Source: Kolteria novifilia
GTDB taxonomy: Bacteria > Planctomycetota > Planctomycetia > Kolteriales > Kolteriaceae
Direction: 5' to 3'
Assembly: GCA_007748055.1 (NCBI GenBank)
Contig: CP036279.1
Location: 6,200,001-6,264,000, forward strand
DNA: 64,000 nt
The position numbers were made by a program, and so were the translations under genes. Every line of letters starts with the position of its first letter. Positions within the stretch are counted from its first letter, which is position 1. This document shows positions 9,294 to 18,855 of this stretch, piece by piece. Under the pieces are notes generated by a model. The model did no database searches. It was given only the letters and a program-made list of their open reading frames with translations, and was not told the origin of the DNA.

Positions 9294-10364
9294 TCAACCA
9301 AAGACGGGCGCCAACAGTTCCCGCCGCGCCGCCATCCAATCCCAAATGTCCTCGACGATCGTGCCCACGCCGCGTTGGGGGCGCCAGCCGAACTCGTCAC
9401 TCACCCGGCGGCTGTCCGACACGTAGATCCGCAGGTCGACCGACGAAGTCTCCGGCGAGGGCTCGACCGGAACGACCGAACCAGAGACCTCCCGGCACCG
9501 CTCGGTTAGCTCGCACAGGGAAGTCGACACGTCGTTGCCTCCCCCGACGTTGTACACCCGCCCATCCCAAAGATCGGGCTTGCCGATTTGGGCGACGATC
9601 AAGTCAAAGAGATCGTCGACGTGAAGCAAGTCGCGGACTTGTTTGCCGTCGCCACCGAATCCGGTGTAGCGCAACCCTCGCCCGAAGAGGTGGCTCGCGA
9701 TCCAATAGGTGATGACCCCTTGGTCGACCTTTCCCATCTGCCAGGGCCCGGTCAGGATGCCACACCGATTGATCAGCACCGGCATCTGGTAGCTGTAAGC
9801 GTACTCCTGAAGGACCAACTCGCTGGCGAGCTTCGTCGCCCCATAGAGCGACCGAGCGCCGGTGAGCGGAAATTCCTCGGCCACGCCATGCTCGGAGAAG
9901 CCCGGCGTGTCGGCATGCCCGGTCCACTGAAAACGGGTGCCGGCGTCTTGGTACGGAAGTTCGTTGAGCGACTGAATCGGGTAGACGCGGCTGGTACTCA
10001 GAAACAACAGAGCCGCGTCGTGCCGACGTGCGGCCTCGGCACAATGAACCGTCCCGTCGAGGTTGCTCCGGACCACCGGCATCGGCGATCCGTCGAGACC
10101 GGCATGCACCGAAGGTTGGGCGGAGCAGTCGATCAGCAGATCGAAGGGTCGACTATCGACGATGTCTTCGGGACAGCGGATGTCGCCGTGCACGAAGGTG
10201 ATGCCGTGCTCAGCGAGCCGAGCGAGATTGAGCTCCGAACCGCGGCGGCACAAGTTGTCGAGCACCGTGACTTGCGTCGACGAGGAATGTTCGCGCAAGC
10301 GGATCGCGAGATTGGCCCCGACAAACCCGGCTCCACCAGTGATCATGACATGACGATAGTTCAC
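9294..10364 (-). CDS. NAD-dependent sugar epimerase/dehydratase (SDR family)
   Basis: A 356-residue extended short-chain dehydrogenase. The Rossmann motif is GGAGFVG at 10-16, and the catalytic pair is Tyr174/Lys178 in SLYGATK. A DNLCRRGSELNL segment resembles CDP-paratose 2-epimerase (RfbE-like) proteins. It acts on a nucleotide-activated sugar in the cytoplasm. It lies between a related epimerase gene upstream and a family 2 glycosyltransferase downstream, all on the minus strand, so a small nucleotide-sugar/surface-glycan operon is likely. The exact substrate is not known. Confidence 0.85.
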   Translation of the reverse strand: MNYRHVMITGGAGFVGANLAIRLREHSSSTQVTVLDNLCRRGSELNLARLAEHGITFVHGDIRCPEDIVDSRPFDLLIDCSAQPSVHAGLDGSPMPVVRSNLDGTVHCAEAARRHDAALLFLSTSRVYPIQSLNELPYQDAGTRFQWTGHADTPGFSEHGVAEEFPLTGARSLYGATKLASELVLQEYAYSYQMPVLINRCGILTGPWQMGKVDQGVITYWIASHLFGRGLRYTGFGGDGKQVRDLLHVDDLFDLIVAQIGKPDLWDGRVYNVGGGNDVSTSLCELTERCREVSGSVVPVEPSPETSSVDLRIYVSDSRRVSDEFGWRPQRGVGTIVEDIWDWMAARRELLAPVFG

Positions 10365-10420
10365 GACAACTCCTTGATCGCGGCCTGCGGCGACCCGCTA
10401 GCCGTGGTGCCAACGCGTGG

Positions 10421-11497
10421 TTAGCCCGCCGCCTTCTGAAGCCGCTTCTGCCAACCTTCGTAGATCTCGCCGAGAATCGCCTCGAGGTCGTACTGGTAGG
10501 ACCAATCGGGATAGTCTTCGCGGAACTTCGAGACGTCGCTGACGTACCAAATGTGGTCCCCGATGCGATTGTCATCGACGACGGTGTAGTCGAGCTTGCG
10601 TCCGGAGATCTCCTCGCAGAGGGTGATCGCCTCGCGCATCGAGCAGTGGCTATGACGGCTGCCACCGGCGTTGTAGACCTCGCCCGGACGCGGGGCCTGA
10701 TGGTACTGCCAGAACATGTTGACCAGGTCGGACGAGTGGATGTTGTCGCGGACCTGCTTGCCCTTGTATCCGAAGACGGTGTAAGGCCGGCCCTCGACGC
10801 AGCACCGCATCAAGTACGAAAGGAAGCCGTGTAGCTCGGTCCCCGAATGGCCGCCACCGGTCAAGCAGCCGCCGCGGAAGACGACGGTGTTCATGTCGAA
10901 GTAGCGACCGTACTCTTGGACGACGAGGTCGGCGGCCGCTTTCGAGGCCCCGAAGAGAGAGTGTTTGCAGTAGTCGATCGACATCGACTCATCGATGCCC
11001 TTCTCGAAGTAGCCGTGCGACGGATCGACTTCCCAACGGGTTTCGTCCTCGAAGAGCGGCAAGCGGTTGGGGTTGTCGCCGTAGACCTTGTTGGTCGAGG
11101 TAAAGACGAAACTGGCCTCGGGACAGAATTGCCGCGTCGCCTCGAGCAGGATCATCGTGCCGTTGGCATTGACGGTGAAGTCGGTCAACGGCTCCCGGGC
11201 GGCCCAGTCGTGTGAGGGCTGGGCGGCGGTGTGGATGATCAGCTCGATGTCGCTGCCGTATTCGGCGAAGATCGCGTTGACGTCCTTTTGTTCGCGAATG
11301 TCCGCGGACCGGTGGACGTAGGAGGCGACGGTGGCCTTGAGTTCGTTGCAATTCCACAGCGTCGAGGCTTCGTTGCCGAAGAAATAGCGACGCATGTCAT
11401 TGTCGATCCCGACAACGACGTCGAACTTGTCGCAGAGGAACCTGACCGCTTCGGATCCAATCAGCCCCGCCGATCCGGTGACCACGGCTACCGACAT
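10421..11497 (-). CDS. NAD-dependent epimerase, CDP-paratose 2-epimerase-like
   Basis: A 358-residue extended SDR with GSAGLIG at 8-14 for NAD binding and a [10 protein letters not shown] segment characteristic of CDP-tyvelose/paratose epimerase relatives. The usual catalytic YxxxK appears as SLFGASK, with Phe182 at the tyrosine position and Lys186 kept. I am not sure whether this is normal for this subfamily. It ends 57 bases before the next epimerase gene. The two are distant paralogues and probably act in sequence on one nucleotide sugar. Confidence 0.83.
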   Translation of the reverse strand: MSVAVVTGSAGLIGSEAVRFLCDKFDVVVGIDNDMRRYFFGNEASTLWNCNELKATVASYVHRSADIREQKDVNAIFAEYGSDIELIIHTAAQPSHDWAAREPLTDFTVNANGTMILLEATRQFCPEASFVFTSTNKVYGDNPNRLPLFEDETRWEVDPSHGYFEKGIDESMSIDYCKHSLFGASKAAADLVVQEYGRYFDMNTVVFRGGCLTGGGHSGTELHGFLSYLMRCCVEGRPYTVFGYKGKQVRDNIHSSDLVNMFWQYHQAPRPGEVYNAGGSRHSHCSMREAITLCEEISGRKLDYTVVDDNRIGDHIWYVSDVSKFREDYPDWSYQYDLEAILGEIYEGWQKRLQKAAG

Positions 11498-11882
11498 TCG
11501 CTCGTCCTTGTGCCTAGAGAAGGTTGTGGTCGTGGACGTTCGTCCAGCAACCCTTGGTGCGGCCTCGCGGCTCGTTCCAGTGACTGGAGTGCCGCTGATG
11601 AATCAACTCTTCGGTGTCGATGCCTGGCAGTGGCCTTGCAAGCGCCGCTCGGCCTATATCTGGTGCGGAGGATGAGTCAACACCGTAACGGCCCCCGGTT
11701 TCGATCTGGGCGGAGCGGGCGCTTCTCTCTCGACGCCGTTGCCCACCCGCTACCCGGGTTGCGGCCAACTCATAGAATGGCACGTTTCGTGGTGGGGGAA
11801 TCGGCAAACACGAGCGACCGCGCGTCTCGATCCGCGAAGAGCCCACAACAGCTTGTCTCTCCTAGATCGCAAGGATGGAGCA
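11498..11882. other. Divergent intergenic region
   Basis: This 385-base region separates the minus-strand sugar genes from the plus-strand aminotransferase and must hold both promoters. The frame upstream of 11883 stays open for 48 codons, but its translation is unlike any aminotransferase N-terminus. No clear promoter boxes or RNA structure were recognised. Confidence 0.5.
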
Positions 11883-13034
11883 ATGAAGTATCGTTTGATG
11901 ACGCCTGGCCCCTCCATGGTGCCGCCGGAGACGCTCTTGAGCCTGGCGAAGCCGGTCATTCATCACCGCACGCCCGAAAACAAGGCCGCCATCGCCGAGA
12001 CCCTCTCGGCCATGAAGAAAGTCTTCTGCACCGAGAACGACCTGGTGATCTTCGCAAGTTCGGGCACCGGGGCGATGGAGACCAGCGTCGCGAACTTCGT
12101 CAAGCCGGGCGACAAGGCGATCGCGCTGGTCTGCGGCAAATGGGGCGAGCGTTGGGAACAACTTCTCAACACCTTCGGCGCCGAGCTGATCAAGCTCGAG
12201 GCCCCCTACGGCAAGGCCCCGACACCCGCCGACGTCGAGAAGGCCCTCGCCGAGCACCCCGACGCCGTCGCCGTCTACGCCACCCTCTCGGAAACCTCCA
12301 CCGGCGTCCGCCAGGACATCGAAAAACTGGGCGCGATCGTCGCCAAGACCAAGGCGGTCTTCGTCGTCGACGGGATTAGCGGCGTCGGCACCGAACCGTG
12401 CCGCACCGACGATTGGAACGTCGACCTGCTCGTCACGGGTTCGCAGAAGGCCCTGATGATGCCCCCCGGCCTCGCGTTCCTCTCGGTCAGCGCCAAGGCG
12501 AAGGCTCGCCTCGAAGAAGTCCCCAGTCCGCCGACCTACTACTTCAACCTGAAGAAGTACCTCACGTCGATCGCCGAGAGCGACACGCCCTACACGCCGG
12601 CGCACACGCTCATCGCCGCCCAGGCGGAGAGCCTCAAGCAGATTCTCGACGAAGGGGTCGAGGAGTCGTGGGAGCGTCATCGTCAAATGTCGTTGGCGAC
12701 GCACGCCGCCGTCAAGGCGCTCGGGCTGGAGACGCTCGCCGATCCTCCCGCGGCCGGTCTCACGGTGATCAAGGTTCCCGAAAGCATCGACGGGGCCGGA
12801 TGGGCGAAGCTGCTTGAGAAGAAGTACGCTCTGAAGGTCGCCGGTGGTCAGGGCAGTCTCAAGGGTAAGATCATCCGGATCGCGCACATGGGCTATGTCG
12901 ACGCCCTCGACATGGTTGGTGTCGCCGCGGCCCTCGAGTGGACGCTCGCGGAGTTGGGCTACCCGGTCGAATCGGGCAAGGCGGTCGCCGCCGCCACCGC
13001 GGTCTTCGCGGAAGGATTCGTACCGAAGGGGTAG
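11883..13034 (+). CDS. Class V aminotransferase (alanine-glyoxylate / phosphoserine type)
   Basis: A 383-residue PLP enzyme. ATG 11883 is chosen because a GGATGGAG lies a few bases before it and the product then begins MKYRLMTPGPSMVPP, the standard N-terminus of this family; longer in-frame starts add nonsense sequence. The PLP lysine is in TGSQKALMMPPG, and HHRTPEN binds substrate. Proteins of this group include serine-pyruvate/alanine-glyoxylate transaminases and phosphoserine aminotransferases. serA lies downstream on the same strand, so I infer that it supplies the second step of serine synthesis. A glyoxylate role is the alternative. Confidence 0.88.
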   Translation: MKYRLMTPGPSMVPPETLLSLAKPVIHHRTPENKAAIAETLSAMKKVFCTENDLVIFASSGTGAMETSVANFVKPGDKAIALVCGKWGERWEQLLNTFGAELIKLEAPYGKAPTPADVEKALAEHPDAVAVYATLSETSTGVRQDIEKLGAIVAKTKAVFVVDGISGVGTEPCRTDDWNVDLLVTGSQKALMMPPGLAFLSVSAKAKARLEEVPSPPTYYFNLKKYLTSIAESDTPYTPAHTLIAAQAESLKQILDEGVEESWERHRQMSLATHAAVKALGLETLADPPAAGLTVIKVPESIDGAGWAKLLEKKYALKVAGGQGSLKGKIIRIAHMGYVDALDMVGVAAALEWTLAELGYPVESGKAVAAATAVFAEGFVPKG

Positions 13035-13138
13035 TCGCTGACCATCGGGTAGTCCCGATTGCCGTGCTACCATCCCAATCGAGATCACCCGTAGTCGTCC
13101 CGTTCATCGCTTCGGTTCAACCAACAGGTTCAAACCTG

Positions 13139-13161
13139 CCTGAGCCGCGAAGCGGCTCAGG
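13139..13161 (+). terminator. Strong hairpin between the aminotransferase gene and serA
   Basis: A perfect 10-bp stem (CCTGAGCCGC with GCGGCTCAGG) closes a GAA triloop about 105 bases after the aminotransferase stop. No U-tract follows. It could be a terminator, a processing barrier or an attenuator ahead of serA. The remaining 358-base gap (13035-13392) shows no gene; a TTCAAA-containing short repeat just before the hairpin is not part of a tRNA. Confidence 0.45.
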
Positions 13162-13392
13162 AGAGCGGATGCAGTCGATGCGATACAAGGGCCTGGACAA
13201 GCTCCTGAACCTGCGGCGCTCATCGAGACATCCATACGGAGCAACTCGACATTGCCGCGATAGTGGCTAACAAAGAGAGAACACACCGACAACGATCCGG
13301 AGCACATCGCGAGGGGGCCGCTAGCCTGACGCGAGTTCGGCGAACAAGTCGGGCGAAAACACGACGATCGCAACAAGCCAGGAACAACAGGG

Positions 13393-15012
13393 ATGCATCG
13401 AGTATTGATTTCGGATCCGCTCGCGGAGGAAGGCCTTCGTATTCTCGAGGCCGCCGAGGGGATCGAGGTGGTCAACACCCCCGGCCTAAAGGGCGACGAG
13501 CTCAAGTCGGTCCTCGCGGAGTGTGATGGCGTCATCATCCGCAGTGGAACGACGATCACCGCCGATCTGCTCCAGCGGCCCTCGAAGCTCCGCGTTATCG
13601 TCCGAGCCGGCGCCGGCGTCGACAACATCGAGGTCCCCGCGGCGACCCGCGAGGGGATCGTCGTGATGAACACGCCCGGCGGCAACACGCTCAGCACCGC
13701 CGAGCACACGATCGCCCTGCTGCTTGCCTTGAGCCGCCACGTCCCCGCCGCCGACTTGAGTCTTCGCGAAGGGCGTTGGGATCGCAAGAAGTACACCGGG
13801 AGCCAACTCGCCGGCAAGACCCTCGGCGTCATCGGCCTCGGACGCGTCGGCCTGGCCGTCGCCAAACGGGCGATAGGCCTGGAAATGAACATCCTCGGCT
13901 ACGATCCCTTCCTCTCCGCCGAGCGCGCCGCCGAACTCGGCATCGAGAGCGTCTCCGATCCGGAGGACATCTACCCCCGGGCCGACATCGTCACCGTCCA
14001 CGTTCCCCTCGGCGAACAGACCAAGGGAATGGTCGGCAAGTCGCAGATGGCCAAGCTCCGCAAGGGAGCAGCGGTCATCAACTGCGCTCGCGGCGGCATC
14101 GTCGACGAGGACGCCCTGCTCGAGGCTCTCGAGTCGGGTCATCTCTCCGGCGCCGCCCTCGACGTCTACAGTTCCGAGCCCTGCACCGACTCGCCGCTGT
14201 TCAAACTTCCCAACGTCGTGGTGACGCCTCACCTGGGAGCCTCGACGCAGGAAGCCCAGCTCAACGTGGCGATCGAAGCGGCCAACCTGATCGTCAACTA
14301 CTTGCAGAAGGGCAACATTCGCTTCGCCGTCAACATGGCGTCGCTGGAGCCCTCGGAGCTCGAGGAGGCCCGCCGTCACCTCGACATCTGCCGTCGGCTG
14401 GGTCTTTTCCAAGCCCAGCTCGCCAAGGGAGCGATCTCCAAGGCGACCATCACCTACCAGGGCGAAGCGGCCAAAAAGAAGACGAGCCTGCTAACGACCG
14501 CTTTCGCGATGGGATTGTTGGAGAACAGCCTCGAGGAAGAGGTCAACCTGATCAACGCCCGCGTCCTCGCCGAGGAACGCGGCATCACGATCGTCGAGAA
14601 GATCAGTTCCGAGCATAGCGACTTCGCGACTCTCGTACGGGTCGAGGTCGAATCCGATCAAGGGACGACGGTGCTAGCGGCCACGACGCGGGGACGCCAG
14701 TTCGTCCGTCTCGTCCGGATTGGCTCCTACCGCCTCGACTCGATCATGGACGGCACGATGGTCGTCTACGTCCACCAGGATAAGCCTGGCCTCATTGGGC
14801 TTGTCGGCACGGTGCTCGGCAAGCACGGCGTCAATATCGCCGGGATGACCGTCGGACGCGAAGTCGAAGGAGGCGAAGCGACTGGCATCTTGGCGGTCGA
14901 CGGCGTTCCCTGCCCCGAAGCGCTCCAGGAGATTCGGGCCGACGATCGGATCTCCGCGGTCCATGTCGTCAAGTTGCCGGCCTGTGGCGAGATGCCGCCC
15001 TCGTTCGGCTGA
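13393..15012 (+). CDS. serA: D-3-phosphoglycerate dehydrogenase
   Basis: The 539-residue protein has the long SerA architecture: substrate and NAD domains (about 1-320), an intervening allosteric substrate-binding domain, and a C-terminal ACT domain (VVYVHQDKPGLIGLVG... from about 455). It catalyses the NAD-dependent oxidation of 3-phosphoglycerate, the first step in serine synthesis. Visible motifs are GLGRVG for NAD, INCARGGIVDE with the catalytic Arg, and TPHLGASTQEAQ with the catalytic His. The ACT domain suggests feedback control by serine. It lies downstream of a class V aminotransferase that probably does the next step. Confidence 0.96.
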   Translation: MHRVLISDPLAEEGLRILEAAEGIEVVNTPGLKGDELKSVLAECDGVIIRSGTTITADLLQRPSKLRVIVRAGAGVDNIEVPAATREGIVVMNTPGGNTLSTAEHTIALLLALSRHVPAADLSLREGRWDRKKYTGSQLAGKTLGVIGLGRVGLAVAKRAIGLEMNILGYDPFLSAERAAELGIESVSDPEDIYPRADIVTVHVPLGEQTKGMVGKSQMAKLRKGAAVINCARGGIVDEDALLEALESGHLSGAALDVYSSEPCTDSPLFKLPNVVVTPHLGASTQEAQLNVAIEAANLIVNYLQKGNIRFAVNMASLEPSELEEARRHLDICRRLGLFQAQLAKGAISKATITYQGEAAKKKTSLLTTAFAMGLLENSLEEEVNLINARVLAEERGITIVEKISSEHSDFATLVRVEVESDQGTTVLAATTRGRQFVRLVRIGSYRLDSIMDGTMVVYVHQDKPGLIGLVGTVLGKHGVNIAGMTVGREVEGGEATGILAVDGVPCPEALQEIRADDRISAVHVVKLPACGEMPPSFG

Positions 15013-15078
15013 GCGCCCGAGGCCGTTGGTCCGAGGCGAGTTCGAGTGCGGGTGTCGTGAGTTCCCCAGGCGTCGCCG

Positions 15079-16641
15079 ATGAGTCTATCGTTCCTAGTCG
15101 CGCTTGCCGTCGCTTACGGGTTGCCGGCAGGCGATGTGGGAGAGCCACCTCGGTTCATCGCCCGAGCGGTCGCCGTCCTCGTCGGCGTCTCGGTCGTTAC
15201 CTTGCTCGCTCGATGGATCACCTACTCGACCATCGAGCGGATGCGACTTAGCCCCCCCGCCTCGACGAGCCCCTACTCCCGCTACGCCGTGCTTCGCCGC
15301 TTCCACGGTTTCGTCTCCCTAGGCGTCTTCATCCTTATCCTCGAGCCGATCGGTTGGAATTCGCTCGTCCGTCATCACGGCGCCTGGGACGGCTGGATCT
15401 TCGTCGACGAGCTGCTCCTGCTGACCCCCTACCTCGGCGCCGAGTCGCTCTCGATCCTCTCCTTCTACCGCGTCGATCAGGAAGTGCTGCGAAGCGGAGC
15501 CCGACGGCGTCGCGCCCGTCCGAGCCACTCGCAACTGGGCTATCTCGACTTCCAGGCCCGCAATCAGTTCGGCGTCCTGTTGCTGACTAGCCTCTTCGCC
15601 ACCGGACTCTACGACCTCGGCGAGCTGATCCTTCCGAGGAGCTGGCTCGAACACCCGGGACTCCAGATTCTCGGCACCAGTCTCATCGCGCTATCGGTGC
15701 TGATCGCGTCTCCGCTGATTCTGCGCGTCGTCTGGCGTGCGATCCCCCTGCCCGACGGCAGCCTCCGCCGAGAACTCGAGACCTTCGCGAGACAGGTCGG
15801 CTTTCGATTCGCCAACATCCTGGTTTGGCGAACGCGCGGGGGAATCGCTAATGCGGCCGTCACGGGCATGGTCCCCCAACTTCGCTACGTGCTGATGAGC
15901 GACGCGTTGCTCGACCACCTCTCCACCGAGGAACTCGAAGGGGTCTTCGGGCACGAAGTCGGCCACATTCGCCACCATCACCTCGCCTACTACTGTTTCT
16001 TCGTCATCGCCAGCATCCTCTTCATCTCGATGCTGGTCCCATGGCTCGATCTCATGACCCGCGTCGCGCTCGGCGATGCGCGTTGGTACGAACTACAGCA
16101 ATGGGGATGGCGCGCCGGAGTCGAACTCGGCGTCCTCGTCCCCTACTTCGCGATCGTTTTCGGCTACCTATCCCAGCGTTTCGAGCGACAAGCCGACGTC
16201 TACGGCTGCCGGGCGGTGTCGGCCTCGCTGCGACGTCGCGCCAACACGCCGACGCCGGTCATGCTTCTGACGCCCCGAGGCACCAATGGGCATCCCGCCG
16301 GCTCGCAGTCGTTGGCGAAACAACACGCCGACGCCCGGCAGGCCGAGACGGAGAAGCTCGATGCCGTCCCGGTTCATCCCGATGGCGCGGAAGTCTTCAT
16401 TCAGTCGCTGGAGAATGTCGCCAATCTTAACGGAGTGGCTCGGACGGCGTGGAGTTGGCGTCACGGCAGCATCGCCCAACGCGTGCGGTTTCTCGAGGAA
16501 GTGGCCAGCGATCCCGAACTCGCCGACCGGGACGATCACGCGGTCGCTCGACTCCGTTGGACCATCGCGACCGGGCTCTTGGTGGGGATGGGGACGCTCG
16601 CCGCGCTCGACTACCTATTCGTTGGAGGGATCGCCAGTTGA
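15079..16641 (+). CDS. M48 family membrane zinc metalloprotease
   Basis: A 520-residue polytopic protein. Hydrophobic helices occupy the first 230 residues, the catalytic domain follows, and one more helix lies near the C-terminus. The zinc motif is HEVGH at 292-296, with Glu369 in FERQADVYG as the likely third ligand, which is the M48 (HtpX/Ste24-like) pattern. A Ser/Gln/Ala-rich linker region around 390-430 is not conserved in HtpX. It probably takes part in membrane-protein quality control. Its last 27 bases overlap the end of the convergent small membrane-protein gene. Confidence 0.9.
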   Translation: MSLSFLVALAVAYGLPAGDVGEPPRFIARAVAVLVGVSVVTLLARWITYSTIERMRLSPPASTSPYSRYAVLRRFHGFVSLGVFILILEPIGWNSLVRHHGAWDGWIFVDELLLLTPYLGAESLSILSFYRVDQEVLRSGARRRRARPSHSQLGYLDFQARNQFGVLLLTSLFATGLYDLGELILPRSWLEHPGLQILGTSLIALSVLIASPLILRVVWRAIPLPDGSLRRELETFARQVGFRFANILVWRTRGGIANAAVTGMVPQLRYVLMSDALLDHLSTEELEGVFGHEVGHIRHHHLAYYCFFVIASILFISMLVPWLDLMTRVALGDARWYELQQWGWRAGVELGVLVPYFAIVFGYLSQRFERQADVYGCRAVSASLRRRANTPTPVMLLTPRGTNGHPAGSQSLAKQHADARQAETEKLDAVPVHPDGAEVFIQSLENVANLNGVARTAWSWRHGSIAQRVRFLEEVASDPELADRDDHAVARLRWTIATGLLVGMGTLAALDYLFVGGIAS

Positions 16642-16890
16642 AGCATCGGCTTCCTGAGGCTCTCTCGTCTGGCGAGCCTCGCGTTCGAGCCGATCGCGTT
16701 CGTTCAAGTCCTGCCGATAGCCATAGAACATGATCAGCCAAAAAACGACGCCCACCGCCATGAGCGAAGTCGTCCGAGCGTTGAGAATGCCGACGGTGTA
16801 GTGGAGCGTCAGCATGACCGCCGAACCGATCGCGAGCACGACCATCAGCTTCATCGCGTAACGATACATGCGCTGGTCGATGTCGTTCAT
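16615..16890 (-). CDS. Small two-helix membrane protein, unknown function
   Basis: A 91-residue protein with two predicted membrane helices (about 13-33 and 40-57) and a charged, Arg/Glu-rich C-terminal tail. I recognise no family. It starts at ATG 16890 and its 3' end overlaps the end of the M48 protease gene on the other strand by 27 bases. The clean hydrophobic pattern makes it more likely real than a shadow frame. Confidence 0.6.
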   Translation of the reverse strand: MNDIDQRMYRYAMKLMVVLAIGSAVMLTLHYTVGILNARTTSLMAVGVVFWLIMFYGYRQDLNERDRLEREARQTREPQEADASTGDPSNE

Positions 16891-16975
16891 GCCGCGTCGC
16901 GCTCCCTTCGAACAGTTGGCCCGGACAACTTATTCTATGAAGTGTGATCGCGGACGGGCTCCATCCAACCCTCGC

Positions 16976-17989
16976 TCAGTAGTCCTCGATGATCTGACCG
17001 TCGCCGATCGCGATGAGTCGTTCGTAAGTGCTGTCGATCGCACTGCTCGGATCTTGGTCGATGTCCTCGGAGATGAAGGCGACCGACCCGTCGGCGAACA
17101 GGAAGTGGGCTCCTCCCGAATGCGGACTGCTAAAGCCCATGTCGCAGTCGGCTCCCAGGCAGTTGAGCGGGAACTGGCCCCCGGCGGTGACGTAGACCAA
17201 TCCCTGATGGTCGCTGTTCTCCGAGTCGCCGTTGGTGCCGAAGACGACCGCGGCCCGGAGCTGCACGTTTCCGATCTGCCAGGCACGCTCACCAAAGACG
17301 AAGGTGTTGCTGAGCCCATCGGTGATATCTCGAATGGCGGTACACCGCGCGGTGTCGTTGGAAACGCTGGCGGTGTGACCGCGACCGATGACACCATCCC
17401 AGTTGTTGCGTTCGAGACCTCCATGATGGACCGAGCCGACGTAGTTCGACGTCGCGGTCTCGATGCAAGCGGTTGTGCTGTTGGTGCAGTCGGCATTGGC
17501 ACTGCCACCATTGGGAAGCCGATGCCCGGTGTTGAGCTCGGGCCCACTGTCGCTTGGGCATCGAAAGAGGGAAAGCGGCTTCTGCATGAGGGCCAGCGTG
17601 GTGGGATTGGCCAATTGAACGTCGAGATCGACGTAGCCGACATTGAGCTTCTCGAAGAGGGGTGTTTGGTCGATGTAAGGGAGAATCGACGCCCCCCAGC
17701 CCCATGCCGACTCGCGGCCTTCGACCTGACCACCGTCGTTGTCTCGATCCCAGCCGTGGGCGTAGGGAAAGACGCCGTAGGCATCGACGTAGTTCGCGAT
17801 CGCGACGCCGAACTGTCTTAGGTTGCTCCGGCACTGGGCTCGACGCGCGGCCTCGCGGGCCTGTTGCACCGCCGGCAGGAGAAGAGCAACCAGCACGCCG
17901 ATGATGGCGATCACGACGAGTAACTCCACCAACGTGAAGGCCCAACGCCGCGCCGGCGTCCCATGATCTCTACCCAACCCGTTCTTCAT
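16976..17989 (-). CDS. DUF1559 domain protein (type II pseudopilin-like)
   Basis: A 337-residue protein of the large planctomycete DUF1559 family. The N-terminus carries a prepilin methylation motif AFTLVELLVVIAIIG, with cleavage expected before Phe18 and Glu22 at position +5; the residue before the cleavage site is Ala rather than the usual Gly. The conserved QQAREAARRAQC block and the C-terminal HSGGAHFLFADGSVAFISE motif are both present. It is expected to be exported and processed by a prepilin peptidase. The next gene upstream on the same strand encodes the small lipoprotein that often accompanies this family. Confidence 0.93.
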   Translation of the reverse strand: MKNGLGRDHGTPARRWAFTLVELLVVIAIIGVLVALLLPAVQQAREAARRAQCRSNLRQFGVAIANYVDAYGVFPYAHGWDRDNDGGQVEGRESAWGWGASILPYIDQTPLFEKLNVGYVDLDVQLANPTTLALMQKPLSLFRCPSDSGPELNTGHRLPNGGSANADCTNSTTACIETATSNYVGSVHHGGLERNNWDGVIGRGHTASVSNDTARCTAIRDITDGLSNTFVFGERAWQIGNVQLRAAVVFGTNGDSENSDHQGLVYVTAGGQFPLNCLGADCDMGFSSPHSGGAHFLFADGSVAFISEDIDQDPSSAIDSTYERLIAIGDGQIIEDY

Positions 17990-18082
17990 CGACAGTTCCC
18001 CTCTCTTGGATGGTCTCGAACTCGGTGGCTCGCTCCCATGGAAATGAAGACGACGAGCAACACGCGACGCGTCGTCGGTCGG

Positions 18083-18508
18083 CTACTTCGACTGCAGCTC
18101 CAGGTCGATCGTGTTGCTTCCCGGTTTGACGTCGCGTTTGAGCGTCGTCTCCTCGTTGTACTTCGCGGGAACAAGCTCCGGCACGCCCTTGTCCGGGTTC
18201 GGTCGCCCGTCGTCGAGCGTTTCGCCCTGTTCGGGTGGCTTGCGGGTCGACACGGAAATCTTGTTCTCGCCCACCATCGCGCCCTGCTTGCCCGGTCCAT
18301 AGACGAGTTCGTAGTGGCCCTCTTCGTTGGTCGTGGCCTGCGCGGGACGCCCCTTGATCGGTTTGAAGGTCACTTCGGCAGCGGGCAGCGGCTTCCCGTC
18401 GAGGGTGACGGTTCCCTCCACGCGGCCCAGTTCGGGACCGTCGCTCCCCCCACAACCAAGAGCTCCAAACAGCAGCACGCAAGATAGACCGGTTGCACAG
18501 CATCGCAT
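18083..18508 (-). CDS. Small lipoprotein with carboxypeptidase-regulatory-like domain
   Basis: A 141-residue lipoprotein. ATG 18508 gives MRCCATGLSCVLLFGALGC, a lipoprotein signal with the acylated Cys at 19; a longer in-frame start adds 63 residues without signal character and is rejected. The mature part, VEGTVTLDGKPLPAAEVTFKP, is a transthyretin-like/carboxypeptidase regulatory beta-sandwich. Proteins of this kind are regularly encoded next to DUF1559 genes in planctomycetes, as here. The function is unknown, perhaps cell-surface or matrix attachment. Confidence 0.85.
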   Translation of the reverse strand: MRCCATGLSCVLLFGALGCGGSDGPELGRVEGTVTLDGKPLPAAEVTFKPIKGRPAQATTNEEGHYELVYGPGKQGAMVGENKISVSTRKPPEQGETLDDGRPNPDKGVPELVPAKYNEETTLKRDVKPGSNTIDLELQSK

Positions 18509-18855
18509 CGCCGACGATGTCTCCTCGGTGTTTGGAAGAGTCGAATTGTCATCATGTTCGCGGCCCCTCCGTACCCCAATCGAAGGAGGAACCTGACTAC
18601 GAGTATCACCTGAAATGTCGGCGGTCGCAACGAATTGATCACGGATGTTGACGGTTCGGCCCATTGGCCCCATGGCGGAGCGGCGTCGCCGGAACAATCG
18701 TCAATCGCGGCAGGGGAGTCAGGAAAGGGAAGAGCCGCGCCGGCAACCAGTGCGAGCACGACTCGTGAAGGGTGAGCTTTCGTCTGTCCAGACGACAGTC
18801 CGCACTGGCTGGCGAGCAGCCAGTGGCACTCGAAAAGAGGAAGGCGGACGCTCGA
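18509..18855. other. Intergenic region without a gene
   Basis: These 347 bases lie between two minus-strand genes. They should contain the promoter of the lipoprotein/DUF1559 pair and, at 18803-18825, the terminator-like hairpin of the upstream gene. No supported gene was seen. Confidence 0.5.
18803..18825 (-). terminator. Terminator-like hairpin, family copy 1
   Basis: A perfect 9-bp stem, CACTGGCTG and CAGCCAGTG, encloses five bases about 30 bases downstream of the stop of the minus-strand gene ending at 18856. The same stem recurs at 23248-23270 and 44621-44643, each time downstream of a gene. No T-run follows. Confidence 0.55.

Noticed and set aside
13116-13138. tRNA-like TTCAAA loop with short flanking stem
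   Set aside because: No acceptor, D or anticodon arms could be placed around it, so it is not a tRNA.
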